Below, in pieces: positions 1 to 10,458 of a DNA stretch of 64,000 nucleotides. The stretch covers positions 992,001 to 1,056,000 of the forward strand of contig JAULSR010000005.1 of the NCBI GenBank assembly GCA_030512295.1, read 5' to 3'. The notes below the pieces were generated by a model. It was not told where the DNA came from. It did no database searches and saw nothing but the letters and a program-made list of their open reading frames with translations. The DNA comes from Bombardia bombarda (lineage: Eukaryota > Ascomycota > Sordariomycetes > Sordariales > Lasiosphaeriaceae). Position 1 is the stretch's first letter. The number at the start of each line of letters is the position of its first letter. A program made the position numbers and the translations under genes.

Positions 1-1
1 C

Positions 2-223
2 AACATCAAGGCGCGCTCCGAGGGTCTTGATTTGTCTGGCCAGGATGCCCCGATCCATGACGGCGGCTCGTGGGTCCAGCCCAGACACCAGCGGGAGGAG
101 TATGACGATGAGGATGAGGAGGACGAGGAGGAGCATGACGCGCCGAGCCATTCGCTCCTGGATAGTGAGACTGGGCTGAACGGTGAGAACCGCGGTCGCA
201 ATCAGGAGCCGGTCGTTGCCTAG
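2..223 (+). CDS. C-terminal end of an unidentified protein (5' truncated by window edge)
   Basis: An open frame runs in from the left edge (first complete codon at base 2) to a TAG at 221-223, giving 73 residues. The tail is very acidic: an Asp/Glu run lies near residues 34-48, followed by a Ser/Leu/Asp-rich stretch and a polar end with no targeting signal. No catalytic motif or membrane segment is visible. Acidic, disordered C-termini like this are common on fungal membrane and trafficking proteins, but I cannot name a family. The codon choice resembles the coding regions further right, so I take it as the last exon of a real gene whose body lies outside the window. It converges on the NAA38 gene, which ends at 792 on the other strand. 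Confidence 0.6.
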   Translation, partial: NIKARSEGLDLSGQDAPIHDGGSWVQPRHQREEYDDEDEEDEEEHDAPSHSLLDSETGLNGENRGRNQEPVVA

Positions 224-791
224 GGTTCGACTGATCGTCGCTCTGAGGGCTTTTTACTGGGTTGATGATGAGGGGTTAGTTTGTGTTTGGAGGCTTCTTT
301 CTTACCTCTGAAAAGGTTGCGAGCCGCGGTTGTAGCATGCGGTCAGCGTCTTGGTGACGAGGCTTGTTGTATGCAGCCGGGAAGGATGGTGCCGCAGGCT
401 AATAATGCGTAAGTGGTAATAAAACGGTTCGGAAGGAAGAACGGACAAAGCGCGCTTAATGCCTTTTTTGATATTTTATACAGCATGCCTTCATGTATGT
501 ATTATTGTTTGTTGCTGTCCAGCCCCCTCTTGATGAGTAAGCACGATGATGAGAAAGAAAATGGGACGTCTGTTTGATATGTCCAACTGTCCGTTATTCT
601 TTTGAGCAGCCCAGTCCCGATGGACTGTCTGCGTGCATGTTCCTTGATTAACTGACAAGGCTGTTTTCCCATACGTTTTGAGGGTTTGATAGTATGATTG
701 ATAGAGACCCTTTGTCCAAGCTTTTCAACTGACGAGATGCTATGAAATGGGCAATGCGTGTTCATTTCTCCGTGCATGTACTAAGTCCATT
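224..791. other. Intergenic, convergent 3' flanks
   Basis: This holds the 3' flanks of two converging genes. Short open frames here have no codon bias or recognisable motif. I see no RNA gene or repeat. Confidence 0.5.
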
Positions 792-1534
792 CTAAAGGGG
801 ACTTTCAGCACGTTCAACAGCCGCGGAGTTCTTCATCTGACTGGCAAACTCCTCGACCTCGATCTTGACAATGTGCCTACCCGGCACGACGACCAGGCCG
901 AGATAGCGCGACGTCATGTCCATCTTGAGGGTGGCGGCGGTGGCGCCGGGTTCTGGTGCTGGCGCTGGCGTTGGTGTGGTGGACTCGCCCACCGCTGCTG
1001 CCGCCGCCGCCTCAGCGGTTTGTTTCTGGAGCGACTGCAGGGATGGGCGGCGGTACTCGTAGGTGTTCTGGATGACTATGTTGCTTTCCTAGAGAGGGAG
1101 AGTGAGGGGAGAACGAAGGGAGGTTGGTTGATACGCGTTGGTATCGGTTTGTTCATTTTGTTCATGGGGTACGTAAAAGGGGGGTGGGGGGTATGTAGGG
1201 TAAGGGAGGTGATGGGGGGGCATTTGATGAGGGACATTGCTCGCTGAAGAGGCCGGAGAAACGAAATAATGATACGGCGTTAAAAGGAGAAATGCGGTGA
1301 CAGATACGCTGGTTGATAGGAAGGCGAGCGAGGGAGGTATGTGTCTGTGTGCTTGACTTGACTCGAACGGATGGGCGGACGGTACAGCTAACTTACCGGA
1401 TCAGTACATTTGAGGGAGCCCCAGAACATGCGCCCGTCCGTCGTCGTCACGCGTAGGTTCTTGTTGAGAAGCGAGCGCAGAAAGTCAGCCGCTTCTGCCT
1501 CGGACTGCAAAACATTACTATCGTTGTCGGCCAT
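792..1534 (-). CDS. NAA38: N-alpha-acetyltransferase 38, NatC auxiliary subunit (LSM fold; yeast Mak31 / human LSMD1)
   Basis: Two coding exons, 1534-1397 and 1088-792, join across a 308-base intron (donor GTAAGT, acceptor CTAG) in exact phase to give 144 residues. Exon 1 begins MADNDS and carries the first LSM motif (LNKNLRVTTTDGRMFWGSL); exon 2 carries the second (RYLGLVVVPGRHIVKIEV), which closely matches human LSMD1/NAA38. Between them is an Ala/Pro/Thr-rich linker of about 35 residues. In the known complex this small subunit joins Naa30 (catalytic) and Naa35 to N-terminally acetylate Met-Leu/Ile/Phe/Trp-starting proteins at the ribosome; that role is inferred from the family. The gene is divergent from RAD2 and shares the 1535-2203 interval. 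It is easy to miss because each exon is short. The unusually long intron could hide an alternative exon. Confidence 0.85.
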
Positions 1535-2203
1535 GGTGTTGATATTATGTATTATGTGCTCCTATCCTCTCTCTTATTGTTGTCGGGCCTCAAATGGCCC
1601 CTTAGACCTGCGGGTATCGGGTGTATTTTGGAGGAATCGTAATCGTCTACTATCCTTGATTTCAGCGGTGTCGTTGTATTGTCTAAAGCAGAACGTCTCA
1701 AAGTCGTGAACGACAGCAATTATAGGCAAGATCCAACCACCAGGGACAGTTGATAGATGAGAAGCTACGTGAATAAACGGCAGCATATGCAGTTATCGGT
1801 GCTCTAAAAGGTGGGATGGTGGGTAGGCCAATCGATAAGCCTTTCTACCTGCCAGGTTAAGGTGTACTTGGGTACATGTACATGCTCCCTGGCCCCTGCA
1901 GCGATAGGCAGCAGCAGGGGAGCTACGGTACAGTCATCGGCGTGAACTTGGAACTCGTCGTTGCTGAAAGCTTGAACAGTCTTGGTCATGTCCCGAACAT
2001 TCTTGGTTGTTGGGATTCCATACTGTCATATGCATTCAGTCAACTCACATTGACGATCCTGAGGGGTCGGTCTACTATTTGCCATCGTATTTCTTCGTCG
2101 CGATGTGTTTCTTTTCGTCGAGACCAAAGTGACCATCCATCTCTCTATACCCATTTCGTCGCCCATCTCTTGACCACCGCCTTGTACCGTATAAGGCCCC
2201 ATC
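1535..2203. promoter_or_regulatory. Divergent intergenic promoter region NAA38 / RAD2
   Basis: A 669-base interval separates the start codons of NAA38 (-) and the XPG/RAD2 gene (+), so both promoters must lie here. The 100 bases before the RAD2 ATG are pyrimidine-rich with repeated TTTCGTCG-like words, as is common near fungal transcription starts. No clear TATA box was found, and the overlapping short open frames show no coding character. Confidence 0.5.
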
Positions 2204-5200
2204 ATGGGTGTCAACGGTCTCTGGACCGTTGTGCAGCCGTGTGCGCGCCCAACAAATCTCGCGCAGCTCAACCGCAAGCGCCTCGCCGTTGACGCGTCCA
2301 TCTGGATCTACCAGTTCCTCAAAGCTGTGCGCGACAAGGAGGGCAACGCCCTGCGCAACAGTCATGTCGTCGGTTTCTTCCGCCGCATATGCAAACTGCT
2401 CTGGTATGGCATTCGACCCGTCTTTGTTTTCGACGGCGGCGCCCCAGCCCTGAAACGCGCAACGCTCCAGGGGCGTCGTCAGAGGCGCGAGGGCCGTCGC
2501 GAGGATGCTGCTCGCACCGCCGGCAAGCTTCTCGCCGTGCAGATGCACCGCATGGCAGAGGAGGAGGAGGAAAAGCGCAAGCGGCGCGTCGAGGCTGCCG
2601 CTGCCGCTCCTGCTCCAATTCCTGGAACTGTGGGGGCGAGAGAGGTCGAGGAAGAGCAGGAGCAGCTGCCCGACATGGACCACATCGTGTACGCAGACGA
2701 GCACGGCATGTCGATGCCGGAACGGAAGAAGAGCAAGGGGTTCTATAAACAGGATGCCTACCACCTTCCCGAGCTACAAAACGGCATTGAGGCCATGGGC
2801 AAGCCAGACGACCCACGAATCATGAGCGTAGAAGAACTGGAGGAATACTCAAGGCAGTTTCACAATGGCGAGGACATTAATCTGTACGATTTCAGCAAGA
2901 TTGACTTTGACGGAGAGTTCTTCAAGAGTCTGCCGCCCGCGGATCGGTACAACATCCTCAATGCCGCCAGGATCCGGAGTCGTCTGAGAATGGGACTCAG
3001 TAAGGAACAGCTCGACAAAATGTTTCCTGATCGCATGGCCTTCTCGAGATTCCAAATTGAGAGAGTCAGGGAGAGAAATCACCTCACGCAGCGTCTGATG
3101 TACGAGATGGGTATGACGGGCACCGACTTAACCGTGGGGTTCAATGCTCGAATCGCCGGCGATAAGAATCGCGAGTATATCCTCGTCAAGAATGAAGGCG
3201 CCGAGGGTGGCTGGGCGCTTGGCGTTGTCAGCAGAGACAAGGACAGGGGCCAAATTCATAAACCGATCGACGTAGACGCTCTGGACTTTCAGTATCAAGC
3301 CAAGAATGAAGATGAAGATGAAGATGACGAGGAGTTTGAAGACGTTCCCATTGAGGGTCTAAACAGATTGCCGAAGCCGAGCCAGTCCATTATGGAGGGT
3401 GCTTATCAACGGGCGCAGGATATAGCAGCCGCCCGCAAGCACTTCTACGACAAAAGACAAGCCGAGGATGATGAAGCAGAGGAGTCTCTATTCGTCGAAA
3501 ATGATCATGATTCTCAGCTCTTTGGAGACGATGATGCCATCGAGGCCGACGAGGAGGAGGACATCAATAGAGCTATCGCACTGTCACTTCAGAACCAGCA
3601 CGGCGTCGGGGCCGGGGGAGAAGAGGAGGAGGACCAGGACAGTTTTGAAGATGTTCCAATGCCGCGGTGGACACAAAAGGCGACTGAAGCTCCGAAACCT
3701 ATCACTAGTATAGGTGGCAGCACAAGTGGACGGATGGTGGCACATATAGTCAACAACAGAGCCAGCGCTGCTGTGCCTAGGCGGCGGGATAGTGAGAGCA
3801 GCGACAGCGATGTGGACATTCGCACAGCCTTAGCAGCCGCCGCCAGAAAGAAAAACAAACCTTCGGAGAAACTAGTACAAAGGGCCCCTATAAAGCCCAA
3901 CGTCAAGAACCCCTTTGACGGCCCACTTCCCTTTGAGAAGCTCAACTTGAGCAGCATGCTCTCACGGTTGGCAAAAACTCCTCTAAAATCAAAAGAACAC
4001 GAAAAGCCTAAAGCCGCCAAAACAGGCGAGCTAGAAGCTGAGTCGGACAATGAAGCCGGTGGGTTTGAAAGAGAAGTTCAAACGGGTGAGGGCTCGTCTT
4101 CTAAGCCAGAGAAGGCTGAGCCAGAGCAGGCAAAAGACGATGCTCCTCGCCCGCTACCACCATGGCTGGCGGATACGTCGGATATTCGAGACTCTCTGAG
4201 GAAACAACAGGAGCTGGATAATGAGATGAATGCTGCAGACCAGGAAATGGCAGATGAGGAAGAGTTCCAATTTCTTCGTCGGCGTGAAGACGAGATTGTT
4301 GAGATTGACTCTTCAGATGAAAACGATAGTGATGTTGAGTTTATCGACGCTCCTCCACCTCCTGTCCGCAGGCAGCCACCTGTCAAACCACCAGGCGAAG
4401 GCTTACCATCACTTGAAGACGATATTGTCCAGACACGCACCGTACCATCTGACAAACCCCTCCTAAGCAAGGAAACAGGCCGGTTAGCTCTTGCTGGTTC
4501 AGAGGACAACAACCCGGCCACACAGCAACAGAAATCTACCAATCAGACGGATATTTCGGAGGAAGCGTTTAACGAACCTTCTCTCTCTCCTCCTGCCGAG
4601 GAAGAGTTTGAGGAGGAGTTTGAAGATGTAGCTCTACCTACACAACCAGCGGAACCAACATTAGGGTCGACCAGTGCCCAAGAATTAGAGGACGCCCGTA
4701 TCGAGGCTGAACTGTTTGGGGAGGGCCCGATGGCGCAGGATACAGCCACTGATAATGATGGTTTGCTTATGGACCCGGACGCGCCGGCTGCGGAAGAATT
4801 TGACGACTTGAGCGACCCGGAGGAAGAGGAACTTCTCGCACAACTAGCCGAAGAGGCCGAAGAACACGCGAGGTTCGCGAGCGAGCTGAACAACAAGTCA
4901 CAGCGTGAGAATCAGGAAGCCTATGAGCAAGAGCTCAAGGCTCTTCGTACCCAGCAAAAGAAGGACAGGCGTGATGCAGACGAGGTGACACAGATCATGG
5001 TCACAGAATGCCAGGCCTTGTTACGGCTGTTTGGCATACCCTACATCACGGCACCTATGGAAGCCGAGGCGCAGTGTGCCGAGCTGGTGCACCTGAATCT
5101 CGTCGACGGCATTGTGACAGACGACTCTGATATCTTCCTCTTTGGCGGCACGAGGGTCTACAAAAACATGTTCAACGGCAACAAGTTTGTCGAGTGCTAC

Positions 5201-6046
5201 TTGGCCAATGATCTGGAAAAGGAGCTATCCCTCTCTCGTGAGCAGCTCATCTCCATCGCCCAGCTACTCGGCTCTGACTACACTGAGGGGCTTCCCGGTG
5301 TCGGTCCCGTGACGGCACTGGAGATCCTATCCGAATTCCCCGGCAAGGACGGACTCGCAGAGTTCAAGGATTGGTGGCAAGACGTGCAGGTCCAGAACCG
5401 CCCTAAGGAGGCGGACGCCGCGTCGACTTTCCGCCGCAAGTTCCGCAAGTCGCAGGCCACCAAGCTCTTTCTCCCCGTGGGATTCCCGAGCCCGGCTGTG
5501 TTTGAAGCCTATCTCAAGCCCGAGGTCGACGACACGCCAGAGCCGTTTCAGTGGGGCGTCCCCGATCTGGATGGTCTGCGTCGGTTCCTGATGACGACGA
5601 TCGGCTGGAGCCAGGAGCGCACCGACGAGGTGCTGGTCCCGGTCATCAGGGATATGAACAAGCGGGAGAAGGAGGGAACGCAGAGTAATATTACGAGGTA
5701 TTTCGAGGGGAGTGTTGGCGTGGGCGCGAAGGATGCCTTGGCGCCGCGCCAGCGTGCTAAAGGGAGTAAACGCATGACGGACGCGGTGAATAAGCTGAGG
5801 GAAAAGTCGGGTCTTTTGGCGATGCAGCTCCCGGTTGGGGCCCCGCCTGCGGCTAAGACGGCGAAGAAGCGCAAGGCGACACGTGAGCCTGTGGTTGTGG
5901 AAGATGATGATGGGGGCGATGACGACAATGGTGATGATGAGCAGGATGTGGATGATAGCGGCACGGAAAGTCAAGCTGGGGATAATGGGGCGCGGAGGAA
6001 AGGAAATGGGAGAGACAAGGGGAAAGGGAAAAGAGCGAAGGCGTAG
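2204..6046 (+). CDS. RAD2: DNA repair structure-specific endonuclease XPG/RAD2 (Rad13)
   Basis: A single uninterrupted frame of 1,280 residues. The N-terminal XPG domain starts at the ATG (MGVNGLWTVVQP) and includes the metal-site run RLAVDASIWIYQFLKA near 26-41 and FVFDGGAPALKR near 76. The XPG-I domain lies near 940-1030, with APMEAEAQCAEL and VTDDSDIFLFGG supplying catalytic acidic residues, followed by the helix-hairpin-helix QLLGSDYTEGLPGVGP near 1020-1040. A long acidic, Ser-rich spacer of about 800 residues separates the two halves; such a spacer sets RAD2/XPG apart from FEN1 and EXO1. The basic C-terminus suggests a nuclear localisation signal. In nucleotide excision repair this enzyme makes the 3' incision and associates with TFIIH (family knowledge). 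The start is fixed because the nuclease fold needs the first Gly residues. No intron is needed. Confidence 0.97.
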   Translation: MGVNGLWTVVQPCARPTNLAQLNRKRLAVDASIWIYQFLKAVRDKEGNALRNSHVVGFFRRICKLLWYGIRPVFVFDGGAPALKRATLQGRRQRREGRREDAARTAGKLLAVQMHRMAEEEEEKRKRRVEAAAAAPAPIPGTVGAREVEEEQEQLPDMDHIVYADEHGMSMPERKKSKGFYKQDAYHLPELQNGIEAMGKPDDPRIMSVEELEEYSRQFHNGEDINLYDFSKIDFDGEFFKSLPPADRYNILNAARIRSRLRMGLSKEQLDKMFPDRMAFSRFQIERVRERNHLTQRLMYEMGMTGTDLTVGFNARIAGDKNREYILVKNEGAEGGWALGVVSRDKDRGQIHKPIDVDALDFQYQAKNEDEDEDDEEFEDVPIEGLNRLPKPSQSIMEGAYQRAQDIAAARKHFYDKRQAEDDEAEESLFVENDHDSQLFGDDDAIEADEEEDINRAIALSLQNQHGVGAGGEEEEDQDSFEDVPMPRWTQKATEAPKPITSIGGSTSGRMVAHIVNNRASAAVPRRRDSESSDSDVDIRTALAAAARKKNKPSEKLVQRAPIKPNVKNPFDGPLPFEKLNLSSMLSRLAKTPLKSKEHEKPKAAKTGELEAESDNEAGGFEREVQTGEGSSSKPEKAEPEQAKDDAPRPLPPWLADTSDIRDSLRKQQELDNEMNAADQEMADEEEFQFLRRREDEIVEIDSSDENDSDVEFIDAPPPPVRRQPPVKPPGEGLPSLEDDIVQTRTVPSDKPLLSKETGRLALAGSEDNNPATQQQKSTNQTDISEEAFNEPSLSPPAEEEFEEEFEDVALPTQPAEPTLGSTSAQELEDARIEAELFGEGPMAQDTATDNDGLLMDPDAPAAEEFDDLSDPEEEELLAQLAEEAEEHARFASELNNKSQRENQEAYEQELKALRTQQKKDRRDADEVTQIMVTECQALLRLFGIPYITAPMEAEAQCAELVHLNLVDGIVTDDSDIFLFGGTRVYKNMFNGNKFVECYLANDLEKELSLSREQLISIAQLLGSDYTEGLPGVGPVTALEILSEFPGKDGLAEFKDWWQDVQVQNRPKEADAASTFRRKFRKSQATKLFLPVGFPSPAVFEAYLKPEVDDTPEPFQWGVPDLDGLRRFLMTTIGWSQERTDEVLVPVIRDMNKREKEGTQSNITRYFEGSVGVGAKDALAPRQRAKGSKRMTDAVNKLREKSGLLAMQLPVGAPPAAKTAKKRKATREPVVVEDDDGGDDDNGDDEQDVDDSGTESQAGDNGARRKGNGRDKGKGKRAKA

Positions 6047-7648
6047 GCACAACGCTGTGCGATCTTGATTGGAAATTTACCCTTTCTCAACTTGGGTGAG
6101 ATTCTAAGAATATTACACAACTGTTATTTCCCTTTTACAACAACAATGCACGCATCCATACCAGGTACAAGTCAGGACTAAACGAGGTGAGATAGCGACG
6201 ACCAAGAAGCGAACAAGAAAGACGGCGAAACAGTGGGCACTAGCCATTGGTTTCAGGCACCATAGCTGTCGTCTATAAACTTGTTTTAGACATCTACCGA
6301 CAGCCGCTTGCATACATGCACGTTCATCTATGTAGCATGATGCTTCTTATTAATGCATTGCTTCTAGAAGACCTACCATCCTGGAGTTAAGATTCGCCAA
6401 GACACGGTCGGCTAATATGCAGAGTTGTTCACACGACTGTACTGTTGAATCACCACACTGTGGCATCGGTGGTTTTGGGGACTCGAATCAGAATCAAGCA
6501 ACATATTTGGCCCCTCACAGAAAACCGGAATATCCACTCGTGATTTGGCGTAATTCGGCTCCTCCGACTGAGCTGTTGTTCAGTTAGTAGGTTGTCAGCT
6601 GTGGATGGTGGCTGGGGACGATTCAGGGGATTCCAGAGATTCCCAGCCATCGAGGCACTCACAATGTTATACTTTTTCGGGGGGAAGAATAAAGACCTTG
6701 TGAACTCTACGCCGCTGACGAGTTGCAGTTTTTCAGGTGATGTGTTGACATTTCCCCTGGTGGTTGGTTGACACGGCACTGGGTAAGGAATGGAACATCA
6801 GCTACCCGCCACGTGCTATTGACCTTGGTGATACATTCCATCACAGGCAATATACCACACGGGAAGGCCCAGCCTTGTCCACTCTGCCAAGTTTCCCTCC
6901 CCGAGGGACAGAGAGAGGATTGGGTTCGACCTGAACCAGGAGTTCCTCTCAGGCGATGACGACAATACCGATTGCTAAGTTATCATGGCCCGTTGCTTAC
7001 CTCGGTGTCGTGTCATAGCAGCTTTTCGAAGCCGTTATAGCCGTCACCGATCTCGGGGTTCAGATCATCCTGTGAAGGCCGTCCCACCAGTCGGTAGCTT
7101 ACCAAGATGATGGTTTGGCATTCGCCCTATCCGTCTTCTTTTCTATAAGTATGAACAACCCTACTCAGGACTTCAGGTGGCAAAATACCTTCTTCACCGG
7201 GCCGGGTCTTACCTTATAGTGAAGCTTACATTAGGCTTGGATATCATTGACGATCATTGGATAGAGTGCTAGGTTATTCTTGCCTCTGTCTGGAATCGAA
7301 GTCATTCGTTTTATATTCAAGTCCCAGTTTGATTCACCTAGCCACTCGCTTTTACACAACCCACCCAGCCATCCGTTATCTACCACGCTCGTTTACAACT
7401 TAGACACAAGCCATTACTGGGTCATTCGTTTTTCACTCTTCTTTCGGACAGTCATTCGTTCAATTTACTTTATAATCCAATCATTTGGCATAAGATTCCT
7501 GATATAACACTGATAATTGTTGGGATCGCCGACGACTTCTTGAAAACTGTTTCTATTCTGCACTACAACAAACGTCCCACACATTTCATCCCAATAGGGG
7601 TCAACACAGTCACACACACCACACACGCACGACGGAGAAAACGCAAAC
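6047..7648. other. Intergenic, with promoter and leader of the TOS1-like gene
   Basis: This is a 1.6-kb gap. The left part is the RAD2 3' flank. The open frame at 6450-6779 (-) has no recognisable motif or codon bias. The right end (about 7300-7648) is A/T- and C-rich and holds a cluster of a degenerate 10-base motif, annotated separately. Confidence 0.5.
7301..7460 (+). promoter_or_regulatory. Five-copy degenerate direct repeat GYCAYYCGYT upstream of the TOS1-like gene
   Basis: GTCATTCGTT occurs exactly at 7301, 7421 and 7451. Two more copies fit GYCAYYCGYT: GCCACTCGCT at 7341 and GCCATCCGTT at 7368. All are on the + strand, about 190-350 bases before the ATG at 7649. Spacing is irregular (40, 27, 53 and 30 bases), which argues against a simple minisatellite. 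I infer a transcription-factor site array or a repeated leader element; no known site is claimed. Confidence 0.55.
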
Positions 7649-8404
7649 ATGAAGGTTGTTAATACAGCGGCCACATCTTTGGCCTTGACCGGCACCACCA
7701 ATGCTTTGACCATCAAATCGAGGGCCGTTGCAAGCCAGGAGCTCTGTGCCGGATCGGCCTTCGTGGAGGGAGGCAACTGGTACTGTCGGACTGTCAACCA
7801 AATCACGTACGAGAATGTTGGCCTGCAGTTCGGAGGGCAGTATAACGAGGTGGTCAACATGAATCAGGAGACTGGAGGTTGTGATGTGGTACCAAAGAAG
7901 TTCAGCGGCCCGCTTGCGCCGTTCAACGAGCCTGTAAGTCGCTCACCTGGTCGAGAAGAGAAGAGAATGTCTTTGCTGATCAAATTTTGATTCTAGATGT
8001 CACTTCACTTTAGAGGCCCTCTCCATTTGAAGAAGCTGGCTGTCTATACTACGCCGAACCTGTATGGCGGCCAGAAGAGAGACTCGGTCGCTGAAGATGT
8101 CGCTGAAGACAACACCACCAACGCGTATGTGGAGAAGGAGAAGCGTTCTCACGACTACTATCAGCACCATGAGCAGCACCAGAATCATCATCACCATTTG
8201 CACAAGCACCATCATGTTCACGAGAAACGTCAAGAGCAGGAAGAGCTTGCAGCAACAACGGTGGACGAGGTCGAAAAGCGCAACATTCCCCGCCCGACAA
8301 TCTGGGTCACTGCAACCATCGATGGTATCGCCCAGTCGTGGACCAACGACTACTGGGGACCAGCGGAGGCCACCCCCGCTCCCGAGTCTGCTCCTACGCT
8401 TGCA

Positions 8405-8465
<61 letters not shown>

Positions 8466-9773
8466 TAGCTCCCGCCCCTGCCCCTATTCCTACTGCTGCC
8501 AAACCCGGCTTCTTCGACAGGCTGGCCAATTTCTTCGTCTTCGTCCCCAGCCACCCGACACCAAATGGAGCCCCGCTGCCGCCATGCTCCCCTGGTATAC
8601 TGAAGGCCGCCGCCCAACGTCTGAAGTGGACTGATTTTAAGAATGGCAAGGTCGGAGTTGATCTCGCCCCGCAACCGGCGGCGGCGAATGTCGAACCCCC
8701 TCAGCCCGTCGTTGAGCATCCGGTAGTGGTAGGCGAGACTGAAAATGGCTCTCTTCTCACCCCTGTTGTCAACCACCCCATCACGAACCCGACTATCCCC
8801 CACATCAACATCACGGGTGATGAGGTCCTGATCCGCACGGGATACTACAACGCCGAGCGACAGCAGGCGCACGGAGTCATGTTCCTGGGAAATTATGGCG
8901 GTCAGGGGTCAGGCAGATGGACGCAGTAAGCAGTACTTCACTATGCACTTACCTTCTAACCCGCATTTGAAACAAACCAGGAAAAGAAAGCTAACGAGAA
9001 CTGCTAGCACATTCGGCAACACCGTCTCCTTCGTCAACGAAAACGCCTCAGGCGGCGCCGCCGAGCCCCGCCTCCTCGCCAACGCACCCATCGCCTCCGG
9101 CCGTGAGTTCATGGTCACAACCGACCAGCCCTGCTCCACCTCCTCCTCCTCATGCAGCTACATCCAGCCCGGCTCGGTCGCCTACCGCGGCTTCGACGGC
9201 GCCGACAAGACGTTCCTGATGGAGTTCTCGATGCCGCACGAGCCGACGGCGACGGGCCACCAGGCCGACATGCCGGCCGTGTGGATGCTCAACGCGCGCA
9301 TCCCGCACACGGCGCAGTACAACGCCTGCAGCTGCTGGTCGAGCGGCTGCGGCGAGTTTGACGTCTTCGAGGTGCTCTCGCCGTTTGGCGACAAGTGCAA
9401 GTCGACGTTCCACTCTGTGTTTCGGGGCGGGGACTCGAACTACTTTGCGCGGCCGGTGGAGAGGAGCGTCAAGGTGGCGGTGGTGTATGATGCTGCGAGC
9501 GCGTCTGTGTCGGTCAAGGTGCTGGATGATGGGTATGAGTTTCCTGAGGGGGGGTTGACGAGGGGGGAGGTTGAGGGGCTGAGGCAGGATTACCACAGTG
9601 CTGGTGGGTTTGGGGGATGCCGAGTAGCTCGTTTGTTATTGGGTAGGAGGAAAAAGTGTTGGAGTTTTTGTGGTTCGGTTGAGACATTTCGTTCTTGTCG
9701 TTCGTTGTTGAGGTACTTTTATCATCGGTTTAATCCTTTCTATGTACTGTACTTTGACCCGAGGAGTGAATAA
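7649..9773 (+). CDS. TOS1-like secreted cell-wall protein
   Basis: Three exons, 7649-7933, 7997-8925 and 9008-9773, join in frame (donors GTAAGT and GTAAGC). The N-terminus has a signal peptide (MKVVNTAATSLALTGTTNA). Exon 1 and early exon 2 form the Tos1 N-terminal domain (Cys-rich, WYCRTVNQITYENVG). A spacer follows with four Lys-Arg sites and a His cluster (residues 146-173), then an (Ala-Pro)n linker coded by a GCTCCT repeat near 8402-8467. The C-terminal domain runs from RTGYYNAERQQAHG through GNYGGQGSG, PAVWMLNARIP, ACSCWSSGCGEFDVFEVL and VKVLDDG, all typical of TOS1/YJL171C proteins of the yeast wall. The family binds or remodels beta-glucan; its activity is not settled. No GPI signal is visible. 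The last 35 or so residues, after RQDYHSAGG, do not look like the family, and the true 3' end may differ by a frame change or a missed splice. Confidence 0.85.
8402..8467 (+). repeat. Coding hexanucleotide repeat (GCTCCT)n, Ala-Pro linker
   Basis: About ten units of GCTCCT, with a few variants at the edges, code for an (Ala-Pro)n hinge between the spacer and the C-terminal domain of the TOS1-like protein. Its length is likely to vary between strains because it is a perfect tandem tract. Confidence 0.85.
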
Positions 9774-10331
9774 GTACCTTCTCGGGAAGTACACAGGAAC
9801 ATTTAAAAAGGATTTTGATGTTTACCTAGGTGGGTTTGAGAGAGGAAGGGGAGTAGGGGAGTACTGCTTGGAGGTGCTTATTTCTGGATGAAAACGTAAT
9901 TCTCCAAACTCATATTGCTTGACAGAGGCCGACACTCTTTTATTTCCCTTCATTAACCTGAGATCTCTTAATCTATCTTTTTCTTTTCTTTTCTCTTCTT
10001 CACTTTGCAATCTCCCCCGTTGATCATTCTGCACTCTGCAAATGCTGTGGAGAGACTGGAAACGGTGTGAAAGGTGCTGGGGGAACCAAAGAGACAAGAC
10101 ACGATCAAGCAAGAATATGGCCAGATATGGTGATGCTCACACGATAATCCCGAAAGACTTCCATGGTTCGGCCAATTTGTCACAGAGAATGATGGCTTCA
10201 GGATACATGGTATGACTTGCATACCCGACGCAAATTGAGCTCCATGACACAGAGCCATAGCCGCATCCCTTGACTGAAAAGTGAAGCTCGTGGTTGACAC
10301 ATGGAAGTGAAAATGACTTACTTCTCCGGTC

Positions 10332-10339
10332 TATATAAA
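10332..10339 (+). promoter_or_regulatory. TATA box before the Tyr/Cys-rich mini-ORF
   Basis: TATATAAA lies 127 bases before the ATG at 10459. It is followed by a pyrimidine-rich stretch and a C/A-rich leader (CAACACCACAACTC), the usual order in a fungal promoter and 5' leader. No longer gene starts within reach, so the mini-ORF is the obvious candidate product. Confidence 0.45.
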
Positions 10340-10458
10340 CAGAGACAACCGTCTCATCTGACAAGGTTGTTATTGCCCTTTTTCCCTCTCTGAACAGGAC
10401 ACCATCTACAACCCAACACCACAACTCGGACTTAGCATACTTGACTCTAAACAGAATC

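Noticed and set aside
6450..6779. 109-codon reverse open frame behind RAD2
   Set aside because: No domain, no bias, no plausible splice extension.
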